Below are positions 35,322 to 53,169 of a DNA stretch of 64,000 nucleotides, one piece after another (position 1 is the first letter of the stretch; the number at the start of each line of letters is the position of its first letter). Both the position numbers and the translations under genes were made by a program. This DNA is from Aptenodytes patagonicus (Eukaryota; Chordata; Aves; Sphenisciformes; Spheniscidae), in contig NC_134949.1 of the NCBI RefSeq assembly GCF_965638725.1, positions 17,048,951-17,112,950 of the forward strand. Reading direction: 5' to 3'. Below the pieces are notes generated by a model. The model had not been told where the DNA came from and ran no database searches. It saw only the letters and a list, made by a program, of their open reading frames with translations.

Positions 35322-38300
35322 CACCTGTGCTTTGTGGTGAGGGGGTTTGAGACAGATAAAAATCTCATTTCTTCAAGTTTAATCTAATTCTAGAGGCAAG
35401 GGCTCAGAGAGAAAGGGAAATGGTACCTCCTTGCCTGTTAGGGAAGAGCTGGCCAAAGCCATCTTCAGTGAGGAGCAGAAGAAAGAGGGGGAGGCTTGAG
35501 GAAACTTTGCAGAAAGGATTTTGAGCCTGATAGAGACCTGATGAAGCCAGCACTTGGCTGGAGAAGCTGCAAAGCTGTGGGAGGCAAGGTGGGGTATAAG
35601 CAGATATTGGCACTGTGATTTTATGTTGACCAGTCTGCAACAAGGGGTGCCATGCATGTGTCTGGAAACAATCAGAGACCTGCAGAAAATGAAATGGAGG
35701 CAGTTACCAGGATCTTCTCTGAAAACTTCCTCAACATGCTGGGATTGTCAGTGCTAAATCAGAGAGGAGCATCTGTAAAGTCTAAGCTAGAGGTGGCCAG
35801 GTTTAGCCCCACGCGCTCTCTGGGTTTAGTGGTGAACTGAAACAGCCACCACCCCTTGCCTGCTGGGTCCTGTCTACAGCCTGCTGCTATTGCAGATCAT
35901 GAAATATGGGAGTAGAAGTCATGGACAACACCCTATAGGGCTAGTTTTGCCTAGAAAACAGCCATTTTCTATGCCACGCAGACCAAAGCATCAGGCATAA
36001 ATCTCCACTATCCAAAGTCACCTACAGATGGCTGCACATGGTGGTGTCACAGCCTCTCACCACGAGCCCAGTACACGTGTAGGCTGTACCTCATCAATGG
36101 GGCACCGCTGGGACCTGCTGAAGACTGAGCAGACTGTAAAGTGTTGGTAAGGGGCAGGGCAGGTCAGCAGAGCCAGGGACAGACACTCGCCTTCTGCTCC
36201 CCTGGTGCCCGGCAGGGTCCCTCGGCGCGCTCCTCCTCGCCGTGCCCTTGGTGTCCTGCCAGCCTGTCCCTGTGCCTGTGAGCAGCCTCTCTGGCACAGA
36301 TGCTGTTTTCTTTGCTGTCAAGACCTGCTCTCATTTGAATTATTTTAGCACTGCTGAAATAAAAATAAAATAATTGGGATGGGTGACTTATTCTTTTCAG
36401 TTTTATTTCAGCCCTGACACAAGTTGGCTGAGTTTCAATGAACTGATTTATACCAAATACTGCTCTGCCATATCCACAGCTTATCTTTATCTGCAAGAAT
36501 GAAAATAACTGTCAGCAGCAGGTTTAAGGCAGCTCATACAGGAGCTGCTGGAAGGAGCTGTGTGTGTGTTGTCCTTCAGGGTCAGGGCTTTGGACTGGAT
36601 TGCAGGTGAGTGTATTTGCTGTGCCCAAGGCCTCTCTCCCTGTGGCTGTCTCAGTGACTCAGCTTGTCAGTATGGCACGAGCACTGTTGCAGCTCAGGGT
36701 TCAAAACCCAGATGACATCACACCCATTTGTGTAAGGACAAGGTGCTACCGTCTTAGGTTGTGTGACTCAGCACCCTGGTGGAGGTGTCTTAGCTGGCTG
36801 ACTCGAAGGAGACAATTGAGTCTCAGAAGATGAAAAAGGACTTTTTCCACCTTGCTGAAAATAAGTTCAATTTTCAGTGAAATCTCACTTAATTATAACC
36901 TGAGAATCTAAGCAGGACCTCATACTGGAGCTTACTGAGCACAGTGACTGGGCCTCTAGCAAGGCACACAGGATATAACGTGGTATGGTTTAGACTATGC
37001 CCATCCACATCTTAAATCTCAATTGTGAGTGCTCAGTGACAGAGCCAGGGCGATGCCAGTACAGGAGAAAAGCAACCCTGCACAACGAAACACAACCTGA
37101 CGTGTGCTGTGCCATGAAATCCCACAAGTGATCAGAGATGTCAGCTCAGCCACGTCTTCTGATAAATCTTTTATAATACCCAGTCAAACCTTATACCTGG
37201 CTGATGCTAGGGGACTGAGAAAACTGTCTGATATGGCTTTTACCTCTTCTGGGTCATCATCTGACAAGTGCAGGAACCAAGATATGGAGAGGACGCTATT
37301 TTCAGTGATGAAATAATACCAAGGGTTTCACTGTTAAACTGCCTTCAGGGACAGGCAAAAGACCTTTTAAGAAGGTTGATAACAACAATAACAACAACAG
37401 ATGCTACTATTACTAGTGCTCAGATCTTCAGACCCAGCTAAGAAGATGACTTCTGTTTTGAAGCTAGAATGAGTAGCAGAGGTTGGATTTCCACCCGTGT
37501 GCAGGCACTTAACTGTGTTAAAGTGATGTGTGGGAGACTTAAGTAATAATACTGTTGTGCCTAATTTTCAGGGAGTCCTCTCCCCTGGCCCCTGCCTAAA
37601 GTGACCCCTTGTCCAAAAATATTAGAAAGTGGAAGTGCACCTGATGCCAAGCCTGGAGGAGATGGCACTCGCTGGGGAATGGACTCCTGCTCCAAGTCAC
37701 GTGCACTTTTCTCATTAATCATTTAAGGGACAAAACCAAACAGTTTCTAGGGTACTGATCTGTTATCCTTTACTTCAGAACACTTGCTTCTTCCTTCATG
37801 TATTTTCCCTGATTTCTTTTTTCTAAATAGCGGCCCAGCCTCGGCAGGAGGGGTAGAAAGGCATGCCCCAGGATAGGAATAGGAGCAATTGCAGGGCTAG
37901 GGGTTGTGAGCTGGGTAGCAGGTGGCTGCAGCCAGCAATTCCTGTGCTCTTCCTAACAGCTAGGGGTCTTATTTCAAGCCCCCTTTCCCACTCATCCAAA
38001 CAGAGGGAGGAAAGAAATCAGGGCACTTTCTTTTTTTTCCTGAGCTATAGCATTAAGTGAGCAAGCAGTGGCTCTGTACTCTTGCTTTTCCTAAGACAGC
38101 TTGCTAGAGAGAAACTGGAAGAACATCAGGGTTAAGTATCAGTACAAAGTTGTTCAGCCTTGTATAGGCACAGATGCTTTGGCATCTTCGTGCCCAGAAG
38201 CAAAACTGCAGGTATTTAGTTTGACTTCACATTTTTTCAGGTAACTTCCAGAGCTGTTGCCCACTCAGGCCTTGGCAGGTGTGTAGCTGGGTGTTAAAGT

Positions 38301-41084
38301 TATCCACAGCCAGGCTAAGCCCTGAGATTCTGAAGAAAACACAAAAAATGTGATCCAAATGGTAAATTACAAACAAAAAAAAGAGGGAAAACTTCCAAAA
38401 ATTGAGCATTGCTTTCTGAACAGTCTGAACTGACTATTTATTCATATAAATAGGGAAGTTACAGCATGAATTTCTGTTCTGCCTCTACCTAGTGGAGGCT
38501 CCTTGCCAGGGCTGACAGGTATGGGCTGTTTCTGCAAGCCCCACTGCAGCTGGCAGGGTGGGATAAGACTTGTTCCTGCTGCTCCTTTTTATGTAGTGTA
38601 ACTTTGCAATAAAGCGGAGAGCTCCTGTTGCTTGCAAACTTGCATCTATTTAGTCTTTTGTTATTAAAATTCTTCTTGCTATCTATGCACTTCTAATCCC
38701 TTTGAAATACGGCTGAGCTCTCGGTTGCTGTGATACCCTTTGGCATGGAGGACCTCCTGTTCATTCTTCACGACGCGCAGCTGCTTGCATAGAACTTTCT
38801 TCTGCTGCTGTTCAGTGTTATTCAGTATCCTGCCCTACAAACAAAGAAAATCACAAGTGGTGATTAGCTTATGCCAGGGAAGATGCTGGCTCTGAGAGAG
38901 AGATGGTGCATGCAGTGTCCCGTGATTCCTAAGAACTCTATCTTTTCCATTTAAAGATACTTAAATGCCAGAAACAGCATTACAGGCATATGCTCAAGGA
39001 ATTGACAGAATCAGGGGTTTGCAAGAACTTTTGTCCCCTTGTATTTAAAACCTGAGAAGAGGCGTGATGAGAAGAGGCGCGAGATGCCTGCTGCTGAGCT
39101 ATAAAGGCTTCTTTGTGCTGAATCATCTGGGCTAAAAAGAGCTCTGGCTCTCTGCTGCTAAGTGGCCAGGGGCTGCTGGTGGACCCCGCGGAGTCAGCTT
39201 TTGTTAGCCGAGGTCAGCTGCGGCAAGAGGTGTCTAGGTCCTCTCGCCAGCTGCAAAAGGGGTGGGGGGATCAATCTGTGTTTTCTTATATTGCTCTCCC
39301 ACTGAGTTTTCCACTTAAAGCTGCAGTTTGGGCCAGAGTGCAAGTCAGTATAAGAGCAGCCTGGGCTTAATCTGAGTTCACGTGGATGTGACTGTACAGA
39401 CGTGGCATTGCAGGGAGTTTGTGAGAAGAGAGGGGAGGATGCTGCGTCTCCAAAGTCAGCACTCGGGTGTGACTTTTTATTACCTTGATGACAGGAGGAA
39501 GTAGCTGTGGGATAAACGCTCATCCCAACAAAGTAACCTCTTAATGAAAGCAACCGTCTACCAGCAGCCTCTGCTGTCGCAGGCCTCCCACTTTGCTAGA
39601 ACTGAGCCATGCCTCAGAAAGCTTCCTGCAAGGGTAGATTTTATTGAGATGGAGCAGTTCAATATCCTGTTTCCATCAGTGCCCGCAAGCCTAGGCTTCC
39701 TGGGAACCCTTGAGTACTGCAGCACTCCAAAGAAACAGAAAGCCTACAAAATGAAGATGGTAAATGGCAATAGGAGCCTCAAACTCCCTTCATTTTAGTG
39801 AAATTGGGTGTGGTGCACTTATGTTCCCTCCTTTTGTTGGTCTTCCCAGACAGTCTCAGGTGAAGAGAGGAGACTGAGTGCTGGTATTGACAGCACTCAT
39901 GGCTCTCCGGTCTGTAGCTATGTTTTTCAGAGGCAGCCTAGTATTCACCAGGACATGTCCCAGCCCGTGGGGCAGGTTAGGTCAGAAGCATTTCCTGGTT
40001 TATTTAAAAAGTTGTGCTGGACACTTTCTCTGGTGTTGGCAAATACGGATGTCCTTTGTATAAAGAAAGCTCTCCCACACCTGCACTGCAATGGGCAATA
40101 AATTGGAGAGGCGCACAGAAGCTGGATGTACATGAATAATCAATGAGCAGCCACAACATAGCAAACTCAATGCAAGTCCCTCTAGGAGGGTGACTTTATC
40201 ACCTTATAGGCAGGCGAATTTATTTTAAAGCAGTACTGATCTGACTCACTCACGTTCATATTCCGGTACTCACGTCCTCACCAGATGGGTGTACCCAAGC
40301 TCTCCGACCAGCATGCAGACACCAGGATGCGTGTGTCCATCTTCATGATGACTTTGAGGATGAGGGATGGTGCCATCATGTCCTCATCAAATTTCCTGGG
40401 TTCCCCTTAGATTGGTGACCATGTGCTGTCTCTGGATGTGCCTTTTGTACCCTTCAGTTGCTGGCAGCAACTACACTGTCCATCCTGCTCCACCTCTGGG
40501 AGTTATCAGGATTTACTCCCTGCTCTTCGTTTCCTGACTGTGTCCTGAGCAGCTGCACGCAGCGTGTGCTGGCATCTTGGTGGGCTTCTCAATGAGGTCC
40601 CACCACCACCTGCCACTCTTACAGCATTCACTTATAGTGTCCTGCCTTTGGTCCCTTCTGGTGCCTCACACCCAGCCATTGCCATTCCTTCCCCATTCTT
40701 ACCAATCTTCCCATTTCTATTACTATTACAATCTTCTTCTGTCTTTAGAAGACAGTTAAATCTGTAAGAAATTTTTTCTGAATGAATTCTGTAAGAAATT
40801 CTGGAAGAGATTTTTTTGTGGGGGGAATTAGCATTATGGACATTAAAAGGCAGGAAATTGTGTATTTTTTTTTTTTAAATCAGCTGCTTCAAGGAGGAAA
40901 ATGAGAAATGTTTTTGAGAACAGCTTTCCTTTATATGAGAAAGCAGAAACTCCATTCCTCTCTCTTTCTCACACCATCTGTGTTTATTAACTCTAACTAT
41001 TTTAGAAACAAAACATCATCTTTCATGTAAGCCAGGCTAACACAATCCACATAACCATCAAGGCAAGTGCAGGAGCCATGCAGG
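35322..41084. other. Intergenic DNA, no gene seen
   Basis: Nearly 6 kb without a supported gene. Open frames are at most about 120 codons (for example 39194-39553, minus) and none carries a domain or a plausible signal peptide. No young repeat was recognised. An AAC-rich short run lies at about 37381-37397 and a poly-T run at about 40864-40876. Diverged old repeats are likely but could not be named. Confidence 0.5.
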
Positions 41085-41616
41085 TGTCCTGGTTTCGGCA
41101 GGGATAGAGTTAATTTTCTTCCTAGTAGCTGGTACAGTGCTGCGTTTTGGATTTAGGATGAGAATAATGTTGATAACACACCGATGTTTTAGTTGTTGCT
41201 AAGTAGTGCTTGCACTAGTCAAGGACTTTTCAGCTTCTCATGCTCTACCAGCGAGAAGCTGGGAGGTGGCACGGCCAGGACAGCTGACCCAAACTGGCCA
41301 AAGGGACATTCCATACCATGTGCCGTCACGCTCAGTACATAAACTGGGGGGAGTTGGCCGGGGGGGCCGCTGCTTGGGGACGGGCTGGGCACCAGTCAGC
41401 GGGTGGTGAGCGATTGCATTGTGCATCACTTGCTCTGTATATTCTTTTATCATCATTATTATTTTCTTTTCGTTTGCTGTGCTAGTAAACTGTCTTTATC
41501 TCAACCCATGAATTTTACTCTTTTTTTTCCGATTCTCTCCCCCATCCCACGCGGGGGGGAGGGGAGCGAGCGAACGGCTGTGTGGTGTTAACAGCCTGCC
41601 GGGTTAAACCACAACA
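41085..41616 (+). mobile_element. Second solo LTR of the same family, 5-bp target duplication GCAGG
   Basis: A 532-bp LTR, same orientation and family as 34777-35321, starting TGTCCTGGTTTCGGC and ending GGTTAAACCACAACA. The flanks carry an exact 5-base duplication, GCAGG at 41080-41084 and at 41617-41621. Differences from the first copy include small indels: extra 'ggccaaagggacattccat' around 41297, and a shorter 3' portion missing the 'ctcagttgccgactgagg' segment. The two therefore inserted independently or diverged as subfamilies. No internal viral sequence remains. Confidence 0.93.
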
Positions 41617-41974
41617 GCAGGAAAGGAAGATAAAAAGCTTTCATTTATGCTTTCTTCTGAGCATCAGTGGCCTAAGAAAACTGTCTGAAACCCTCCAAAG
41701 TTCATGGGTAGTACAAGGCAGACATTACATGAATTTATGCAGACAATCTGGATCAGCTCTTTGGTGCATCGAACCCAAAATCTTGTTTCCAGCAGTGGCC
41801 ATGAGAGAATAGGCAAGAAAGACTGTAGGAATAGGGCAGACACATACAGTAACATTCTCCTCCTATTTTCCCAGCCTCTAATAATTTTCAACATAGTTTA
41901 TATGTGTTTAGTAACTCTCAATGGATTTCTCTTCCATTAATTTGTTCTTGAACCAAACTGTAACATCTCCAACA

Positions 41975-42090
41975 TCCGTTGGCAAAGGGCTCAATAGGTG
42001 GACTGCTTGTTGCAGGAAATGCTGCTCCTTTTTACTTATTTTAAACCTTGTTCTCTCATAGTTTCTTTTGATGCTCCTGAGTTCTTGTGT
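41975..42090 (-). mobile_element. Very old CR1/L3-like LINE fragment, reverse orientation
   Basis: The plus strand reads 'ttattttaaaccttgttctc' followed by 'ctcctgagttcttgtgttt', a phrase order typical of the antisense of ancient CR1/L3 elements. It is short and diverged. Edges are approximate and recognition depends on remembered consensus. Confidence 0.5.
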
Positions 42091-45000
42091 TTGGTTCCGC
42101 CAACAGCCTTAGCCATGTGGCACCTGAGTCCAGCTAATGGTCTTTGAATAACCAGTCAATAATAGCGAAGTAATAACTGAATAACTAAAAAAAAATTTGT
42201 TATCTCCCAACATCCTGAAGGAGCATGACCGTAGGTTATGCTCTACCTTTTGTAACCTGGTTTGGGTCTTCCCAAGGCCCAGGTGTCAGTTCTGTTATGA
42301 AAGTACATTTTGGGTGCTGCTCTGCAAAGGGGTGTCAAAATGGAAATCAGCATTAGAAGTAGCATAATTTATTTATTTGGAAAGAAATACTTCAGATCAG
42401 TTAATTATAAGGTTTTTTTTTTTCCAAATACTGCTTTTCCTCAATTATGTTAAGCTTATGAGTCTGTCTTTAAAGAGACTCTAAATTTTTTTAGCTCTGA
42501 TTTCTGTTATATGCCCTATCTGAAGTCTTAGCCTGTTTCGTCAGCACACAGCATCTAGCACTGCACATGCATTTCCCACTCCAGTGAGTGCATTACGATG
42601 CTGATGTCCAGCAGGTATTTCACTTGAGTGTATTTACCAATCATTTTTTAAAAGGAAGATCTTTCTCTTCCTGAGGTTTTCAGATGCTACATCTTATTCC
42701 ATGTTTGTTGCCTCTAAACTTCTCATAGTCCAAGGAAAGATGTTTCTAGTGGCAGCAATCGTTAATTCAGATAAACAGAAATTTTGAACGTGCATAAAGC
42801 ACTTTTCCAGCCACAGAATCTCACAGTGCTTCAGTCTGTGTAAGTCAAAACTGTTGCCCTTGGAGGGGTTAAATGATGGGTGCCAGGCAGAGCGCGCAGG
42901 TTGCAGGCTCAGCTCTGCCCAGGGCAAGCTGGCTGGAAGTGCTTGAAAGCACACACATGCTCATGTTGCACCCATGTTCGGGGTGAGTGACACCCCCGTG
43001 AGGACTCACGGTGGCAGCCTGTGACATGCCCTCAGTGGAGGGGCTACTCTGGTTTTTGACTGACCCTCTGCCAGGACCAGCCAGGCTCCATCTCTGCTGG
43101 AAGAGTGGCTGCTCTCACCCCGGGTCTGGAGGAAATACGATGAGAGAAAGAGAAATGTAGGGCTTGGGGGGGGGACCTGGTGATACGGCAGAAGCAAAGA
43201 CATCCTGACAGCTGGGTCTCACCTGACCTTCAACAGGTTGGCATTTACATTTTATTTATACATTTAACAGAAAACAGGTCATTAGCTGTAAGATAGGTCA
43301 TAAAACAGCAGTAATATAACATAGATCATACTTGATGTAACACTGTCAGAAAAACTGTGTACATAAGCCCACGAGATACCATGCATGGAGAGTAAGCACG
43401 AGAGAGTGCTCCCCAGGTGCTGGTCCCAGGGAACTTCCGAAATTCTGGCAGCAAGTGATTTTTATGGTTTAGTTCACATTCTTCTTTTCCCTGTAAACAA
43501 TTTGGTCTGGATGTAAACTGTCAGGAAATGCTGTGATGGGACAAACGCTCAGGGCTGTGCAGAGGCCATGCCAAGCTTGACTCCAGGGGTGGCCGGGACT
43601 TGGGGCTACCTCCACATGGCTGCCTGTCACCAGGGCAGAAGGGCACACAGCCACGTGCCTCCTCCAGGCAGGGCTCTTCAGCGGTCTCAGCTCAGGCATC
43701 CCTTCCTAGAACACGCAAGTGTCCAGGACAGGCACTCATCCTCCAACTTGTTTTTACTCGTTTGACCCATGCTTGACTGAAGACCTGTCTGTCCTGAGCA
43801 GGAGCAAACCTCCGTGCACATGGCCACTCGGTTCTTCTGCAGGTTGAGGTCTGCCGTGAAGGGCGGGTGGACTTGTAAGCTATTCTAGGGAAGCAGGGTG
43901 AAAAATCAGGAGTAGATCTATAGCAGCTAATTTTATTTCTTAAATTGTACATGAAAAAAATAACTGTGCAGTGACCTCCATGGGGTTACTATGAGGTTAA
44001 TATCAACCTGTATCACTTTTTCAGCTTCCTTTTCCAACTTTCAATCTGCAGTTGATTTTTTTTTTTAATTGGCAAAACACAAGAATGTCCCAGAGATGCT
44101 TCTGGGATTGCAGTAGGAATCAGGTAGGGACAGTGGGGCTTGGTGTATTATCTTCATTTTAAAAATGTTTTATCAGTTCCAGAGCTGTAAATAGGTATTT
44201 TTTGAAAGCACAGGTCCTGAAGCACAGAACCCCTTTTCTGCAGCAAATCCTCTTACCAGGGAACTGTGGAATATGACACACCTCAGTTGACTGAGTGGAC
44301 AATCGATGCTTGAACTTTTAGTCAATTCTCTATTGCCTCTACTTTTAAGGCTCAGTCTAGCTCATCACAGTCAAAATAATTCCTGTTAAACTGCTGTGAG
44401 CGTGTGCCTATACAGTAGCAGGCAGCTGCGGGAAGGGCACGCTGTTTGCCTGCTGAACAAGGAGCCTCCAACCACTACGGTTTGGTGGCTGAATGGGAGC
44501 AGAGTCCCTTTCCCAATCTGCTCCCTTTCCCTTGTGTAACACTTGAGTCCTCTGGGATCTGCAGAAATAGGATATGTCCATTTCCAGCGCCAGGACTGTC
44601 AGAGAAACTGCTTGTGGGACACTGCAAGGGTAACACCCGTAGTGGTGTATTTAAAAGCCACGTCTTTTCTGCTAACTGAACCACTGCAGGAGACACAGAT
44701 TTCCTTTCTTCATTTCTCCTTTGACACTAAGGCCATTAATTTCCCAGCTGCTTTCTGCCTTTCCTGGATCAGCCCTTCCCTTGGCTGGCACAAGCGTCTA
44801 TATGACAGTGACAGATCAGAGCAGCCACCAGAACTGGGTTAAAATGAGGCTTGCAAGAAAAGAAAAAAAAAAAAGGTTCATTTTAACCTGGATCAGTTCC
44901 TCAATCCTGTGCTCCACATTGTCAGGGGCAAGTAAAAAAGCGATACCATGGGAGAATGAAGAGCAAATGACGTGTGCAATGACAGCCTAAAATATAAATG

Positions 45001-47825
45001 GATGGAGATGACCAGTCTCAGTCACCTGGCTTTAGACAATATAAAAATCCTCTTTAAGTCTTCAAGTATTTTTATAGCCTTAAATCGCCGTTTCTCCTCT
45101 CTCTGAAACAATCTCCAAAAATGGAGAGTGGCAACAGCGGCCGAAGAAAATGAGACCAGTTCTGTGAGCATGTGTATGGGGCCAGCAGCTCTCATCCGAG
45201 CGCCCACCCTTGTCCCTGGCTCCCCGAGCTGCCCAGGAGACCCTGGAGGGACAACATCTCATCTCATTTTCCTGACATCTTGTGGCCTGCGGAGGCTGGA
45301 GCAGGACTCTGTTCTGCTCGAAAGAGTGAGGATTTAGAGGCTGTGCCGGGTAATCCTGGGACATGTGTGTCCTGGCTTGCACACACCGCTTGAACTGGAG
45401 CGGATTTATTCCACTCTGAATTCCTACCTTCAGGAGGACTCCCCAAGGGGATGAATTCTGACCTGCAGCTCATAGGGACAGGAGGAGAAAGCTCCAGCAC
45501 TGCCAGCCAGCTCTTCACTCCCTATATTCCCCTTCTGCATCATCCGCTGTCTGATTTCTGGTGGGAGAGGGACCAAGGACGGTGGCTCTAGGCCCACTGC
45601 AGATACATTTTCATCTTTGGTACCTGATTTTGACTATTTGATTGGAAAACAAAAGGAAGTGAAGGAAGTGCTAAGCTGTCACCTCCACAGTGTCCTGGCC
45701 AAGTGGTCCGGGTTACCAATGCTAGCGAGTACAGGTACTGCTGCTGGCAGCTGCTTGTTGTGGGCATTGTCAGCTGGGGACCCGGCTTTTGGTCCTTCTG
45801 AAAGATATCGCTAGGCATTCCTGCTGGCATTACGGTATGAAACGTGGCTGGAGTGTGCTATCACTGAGCAAAGTATGGGAGGAAAGCCCCTTTTTGGGTG
45901 TGGGGTGTTCAAACTCCAAGCTGCAGGAGGGGGATGGGAGCAGCCCATAAATAACTTGACCTTCGCTCTTGCACAGAGACCACGTGGAACTCCATGCTGC
46001 TCTCGGGTTTCTGAGGTGCTCTTGGTTGAGCAGGTCTATGCGGTCCTTTCCTCAGACCAACTGGAAAATGACTGCAACACTGTTATAAAAACAAGAAATA
46101 AATGAATCTTCTGGAGCTGCAGAGTCCTACAGCTCCAAAAGCAACATAAATTTGTCAAGGGTCCCCATCACTCTCAAAGTGTAAAGAAACAGGATAGAGA
46201 TAAATGTAGGGGAAAGTGAGAGATGTACTGCAAGGTTGTTGTTTTGGAGTATGAATTTACCTTTTCATTAAAAACAAGGTCTTGGAGTTTGGAGAGAACC
46301 TGCACTTAGTTCTGGATCCTGTGTCTTTGCTGCCCTTTTTATTTACAGAATACACTGCAGAAAGCAGTTGTTATTTTAAAGACATGAATATTTTTTATGA
46401 GTGCTACTGCCTACCAGAGATTTTGGTATTTTTTAAAAATGTTGGCTAATTTTGTGTTTTGAGTAGGAAGCTTCAACTTCACACCAATTCTACACATGCT
46501 CCTCTTCTGCTATCCAGCAGTTTGGGCAAGATAAACCTGCAACTGAGATGTCCCTCCACTAATCTCTATGGCTTTATTCAGGATTTTATTATTGCTCACC
46601 TTACTGTGGACTTTGAGAAGACACGGGGAGTATCTCAAGTAGTTTAAAATTATTTAATCTTTAAAATATCACTGGGATGCAGGCAAGTGTCCCTATACAT
46701 CCACCCAGCCCCAGTTTTTGATTTTGCTTTCTAACCAGTGAATAAAGCAGGGAAGGCAGGACCAGGTGAGCTGCCCGCAGCGATCTCTGTGGGGAGCCTG
46801 CCTCTCCTCCGGACTGTGCTAGCCACCCAAATGCCTTTCCAAATCCTCAGTCCCCTCCCGACACCCCTGTTCTGTTTGTCCTGTGCCACCCCAGCACTCG
46901 CAGGAGAGGGGACACCCTTGGGCACCACCCTGTCTCGCCCACGCTTACAGTGGAAAGGAGCACCCAGGCAGCATCGAGGGAGGAAAGTATCTGAAAAGCA
47001 GCAGAATTAGCAATGTCTTGCACATCAAAGCAAGTCCTAAAGCAGGCAAAGCAGCAGCCAGGGAAGGCAGCGAACCAGCCCCACCATCCCCCCTTGTCCA
47101 TCCATCCACCTCAGCACAAGGTGGGAGGCAGCAGGCAGCTCCAGCGCCGGCACCCTCAGCCTGTTCGATGGCTCATCCACCAGGAGTGACAAGGAGGAAC
47201 AGTGCTTGGTATCATCCTGGGCATCTGCCTGCCTGCCAGGCTTGCTCTTTAAAACAGGCTGTTAAGCACAGATAGCTGTTGAATCAATACACTGTATTCT
47301 ACAGCCTGTGCCCGGTAGCTGTCGATGCCACTTCTGCCGGCATGGGGTGGGCTGTGCCACTGTACACCAGGATGGATCTAGGCTACAAGGGAGAGGATAC
47401 CAGCGCTGACTCCTCGGTGCCCGTCTCGGATGACTGTGAGAAAGCAGCCAAACAGGAAGACTTCAGAGACGGCGTCTCTGTGTTACCGCTGCCAGTCTCT
47501 CCTGCCAGCGCCAAACATGCATGTTTGCCAAGCACAGAGGAGAGTTTGGATATACTGCAGACGGTCAGTCCTTTGGATGAGATGTGAAAGCAGAGGCCTC
47601 CTCCACCAGCCCCACAGAACCCATCGCACATCCCGAACAGACTATGAAAATCAGCCGACATCCAGATCACCGTCTCCTCTTCCACCAGACAGCTTGTCAT
47701 GCCCATCCCAAGGCTGTAAATTGCTGTGGATAATAGCTGTGACGTTTATCCGGACCGTGGCTGCCTATCTGTGCTTGCGCGGAGGGTCTGGTGCTTGATG
47801 GTCCCATTGGAGAGGTGGCATCTGG
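42091..47825. other. Intergenic DNA, no gene seen
   Basis: No gene was supported. Open frames of up to 130 codons occur, including a plus-strand 102-codon frame (47279-47587) convergent with the H2B gene. None has a recognisable domain. The 46780-47180 interval is relatively GC-rich. No young transposon was recognised. Confidence 0.5.
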
Positions 47826-52067
<4,242 letters not shown>

Positions 52068-52252
52068 CTACTGTGAGGGTGACTGAGCACTGGCACAGAT
52101 TGCTCAGACTTGTAGGGTCTCCATCCTTGGAGATACTTGAAACCCAACTGGATGTGGCCCCGAGCAACCCACAGTGGCCGACCCTGCTCTGAGCATGGGC
52201 TGGAATAGATGGTCTCCAGAGGCGCCTCCAGCCTCAGCAATGGCTGTGACTC
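52068..52252 (+). mobile_element. Old CR1 3'-end fragment
   Basis: A plus-strand CR1 remnant that parallels 22870-23050: 'ctgtgagggtgactgagcac', then 'tccatccttggagatacttg', then a degenerate 'gatggtctccagaggcgcct' segment. Its terminal octamer tail is eroded. There is no coding potential. Confidence 0.85.
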
Positions 52253-52992
52253 TTGGAGCCTGAAGCTGGGTACCTCTTGCCTAGAACATGCTTTATGAGC
52301 TGTGCTCCCCAGATGGACACTTCCCATGGGATACTGCAGGCAGAAACTCCCACAAGGACCCCTAAGGAGAGCAGATGGTGTTCATCTCCAGGTCCAAGCC
52401 ACCCAGGTCCCTGGGACACAGGGTATGGCCATGCAAGAGGAGGCACTCTGAAGCATCATGGTGACATTTGGAAGGTTTCAGGTTTTTGACGAAAATCTTT
52501 GGGCACATTTTTTTCTTTACAGCTTTGTATGCTCTGAGTCAATCAGTTATCAGTGCTGGCATTTTTTTCCTTCCTTGGAAAACCAACAACAAAACCAACC
52601 ACGGTATTTTTTTTCTTGCCAGCTCCAAGCAGCAGCCTGCCTGCTGCTAGAAACCAGAGCGGTGTGGAGTGACAGATACATCTTCCTTTGTGTTGACACC
52701 CCTTTCTTCAGCATCATTAAAAGGAAAATGAACTGAAAATACATTCAAAGATACAAATCACTGCAGTCTCTTAGATCTGAGATGGGAGAGGAGCCCTGCT
52801 GAGAAATCCCATGTGAAGCCCGATGCTGTCTCTGTTTTCCCTAGGCCTGATATATTGATGGAGGGAGAGACAGGCAGGGAAGCTCCTGCAGCATTTTTGT
52901 TCGTTTTTGGCCTTGCTGCTGAATCTGTAGGACCAGTGCCAAGTTGCTGCCAGCGGTGTGCATGGGTGACCATGGGTGGACTATTAGCTGGC

Positions 52993-53160
52993 TGTCGTGG
53001 TTTAACCTCAGTCGGCAACTGAGCACCACACAGCCGCTCGCTCACTCCCCCCCCCCAGGTGGGATGGGGGAGAGAATTGGAAGAGTAGAAGTGAGAAAAC
53101 TCATGGGTTGAGATAAAAACAGTTTAATACTTGAAATAAAATAAAATACTAATAAATATT
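52993..53160 (-). repeat. Partial LTR (3' terminal part) joined to pol remnant
   Basis: Reverse complement of the last 170 bases or so of the LTR family seen at 34777-35321, including the AT-rich stretch, the poly-C/G run and the terminal TGTCGTGGTTTAACC (plus-strand view). It starts abruptly at pol sequence near 53160. It shares the 'ctcagtcggcaactgag' segment with the first solo LTR but not the second, so it is nearer to the first. Confidence 0.9.
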
Positions 53161-53169
53161 ATTCCCTTC

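Noticed and set aside
47279..47587. 102-codon plus-strand frame convergent with H2B
   Set aside because: No recognisable domain, and its length is within chance expectation for this composition.
53041..53060. Poly-C run as an independent microsatellite
   Set aside because: It is part of the LTR family; the same run appears as poly-G in the solo LTRs.
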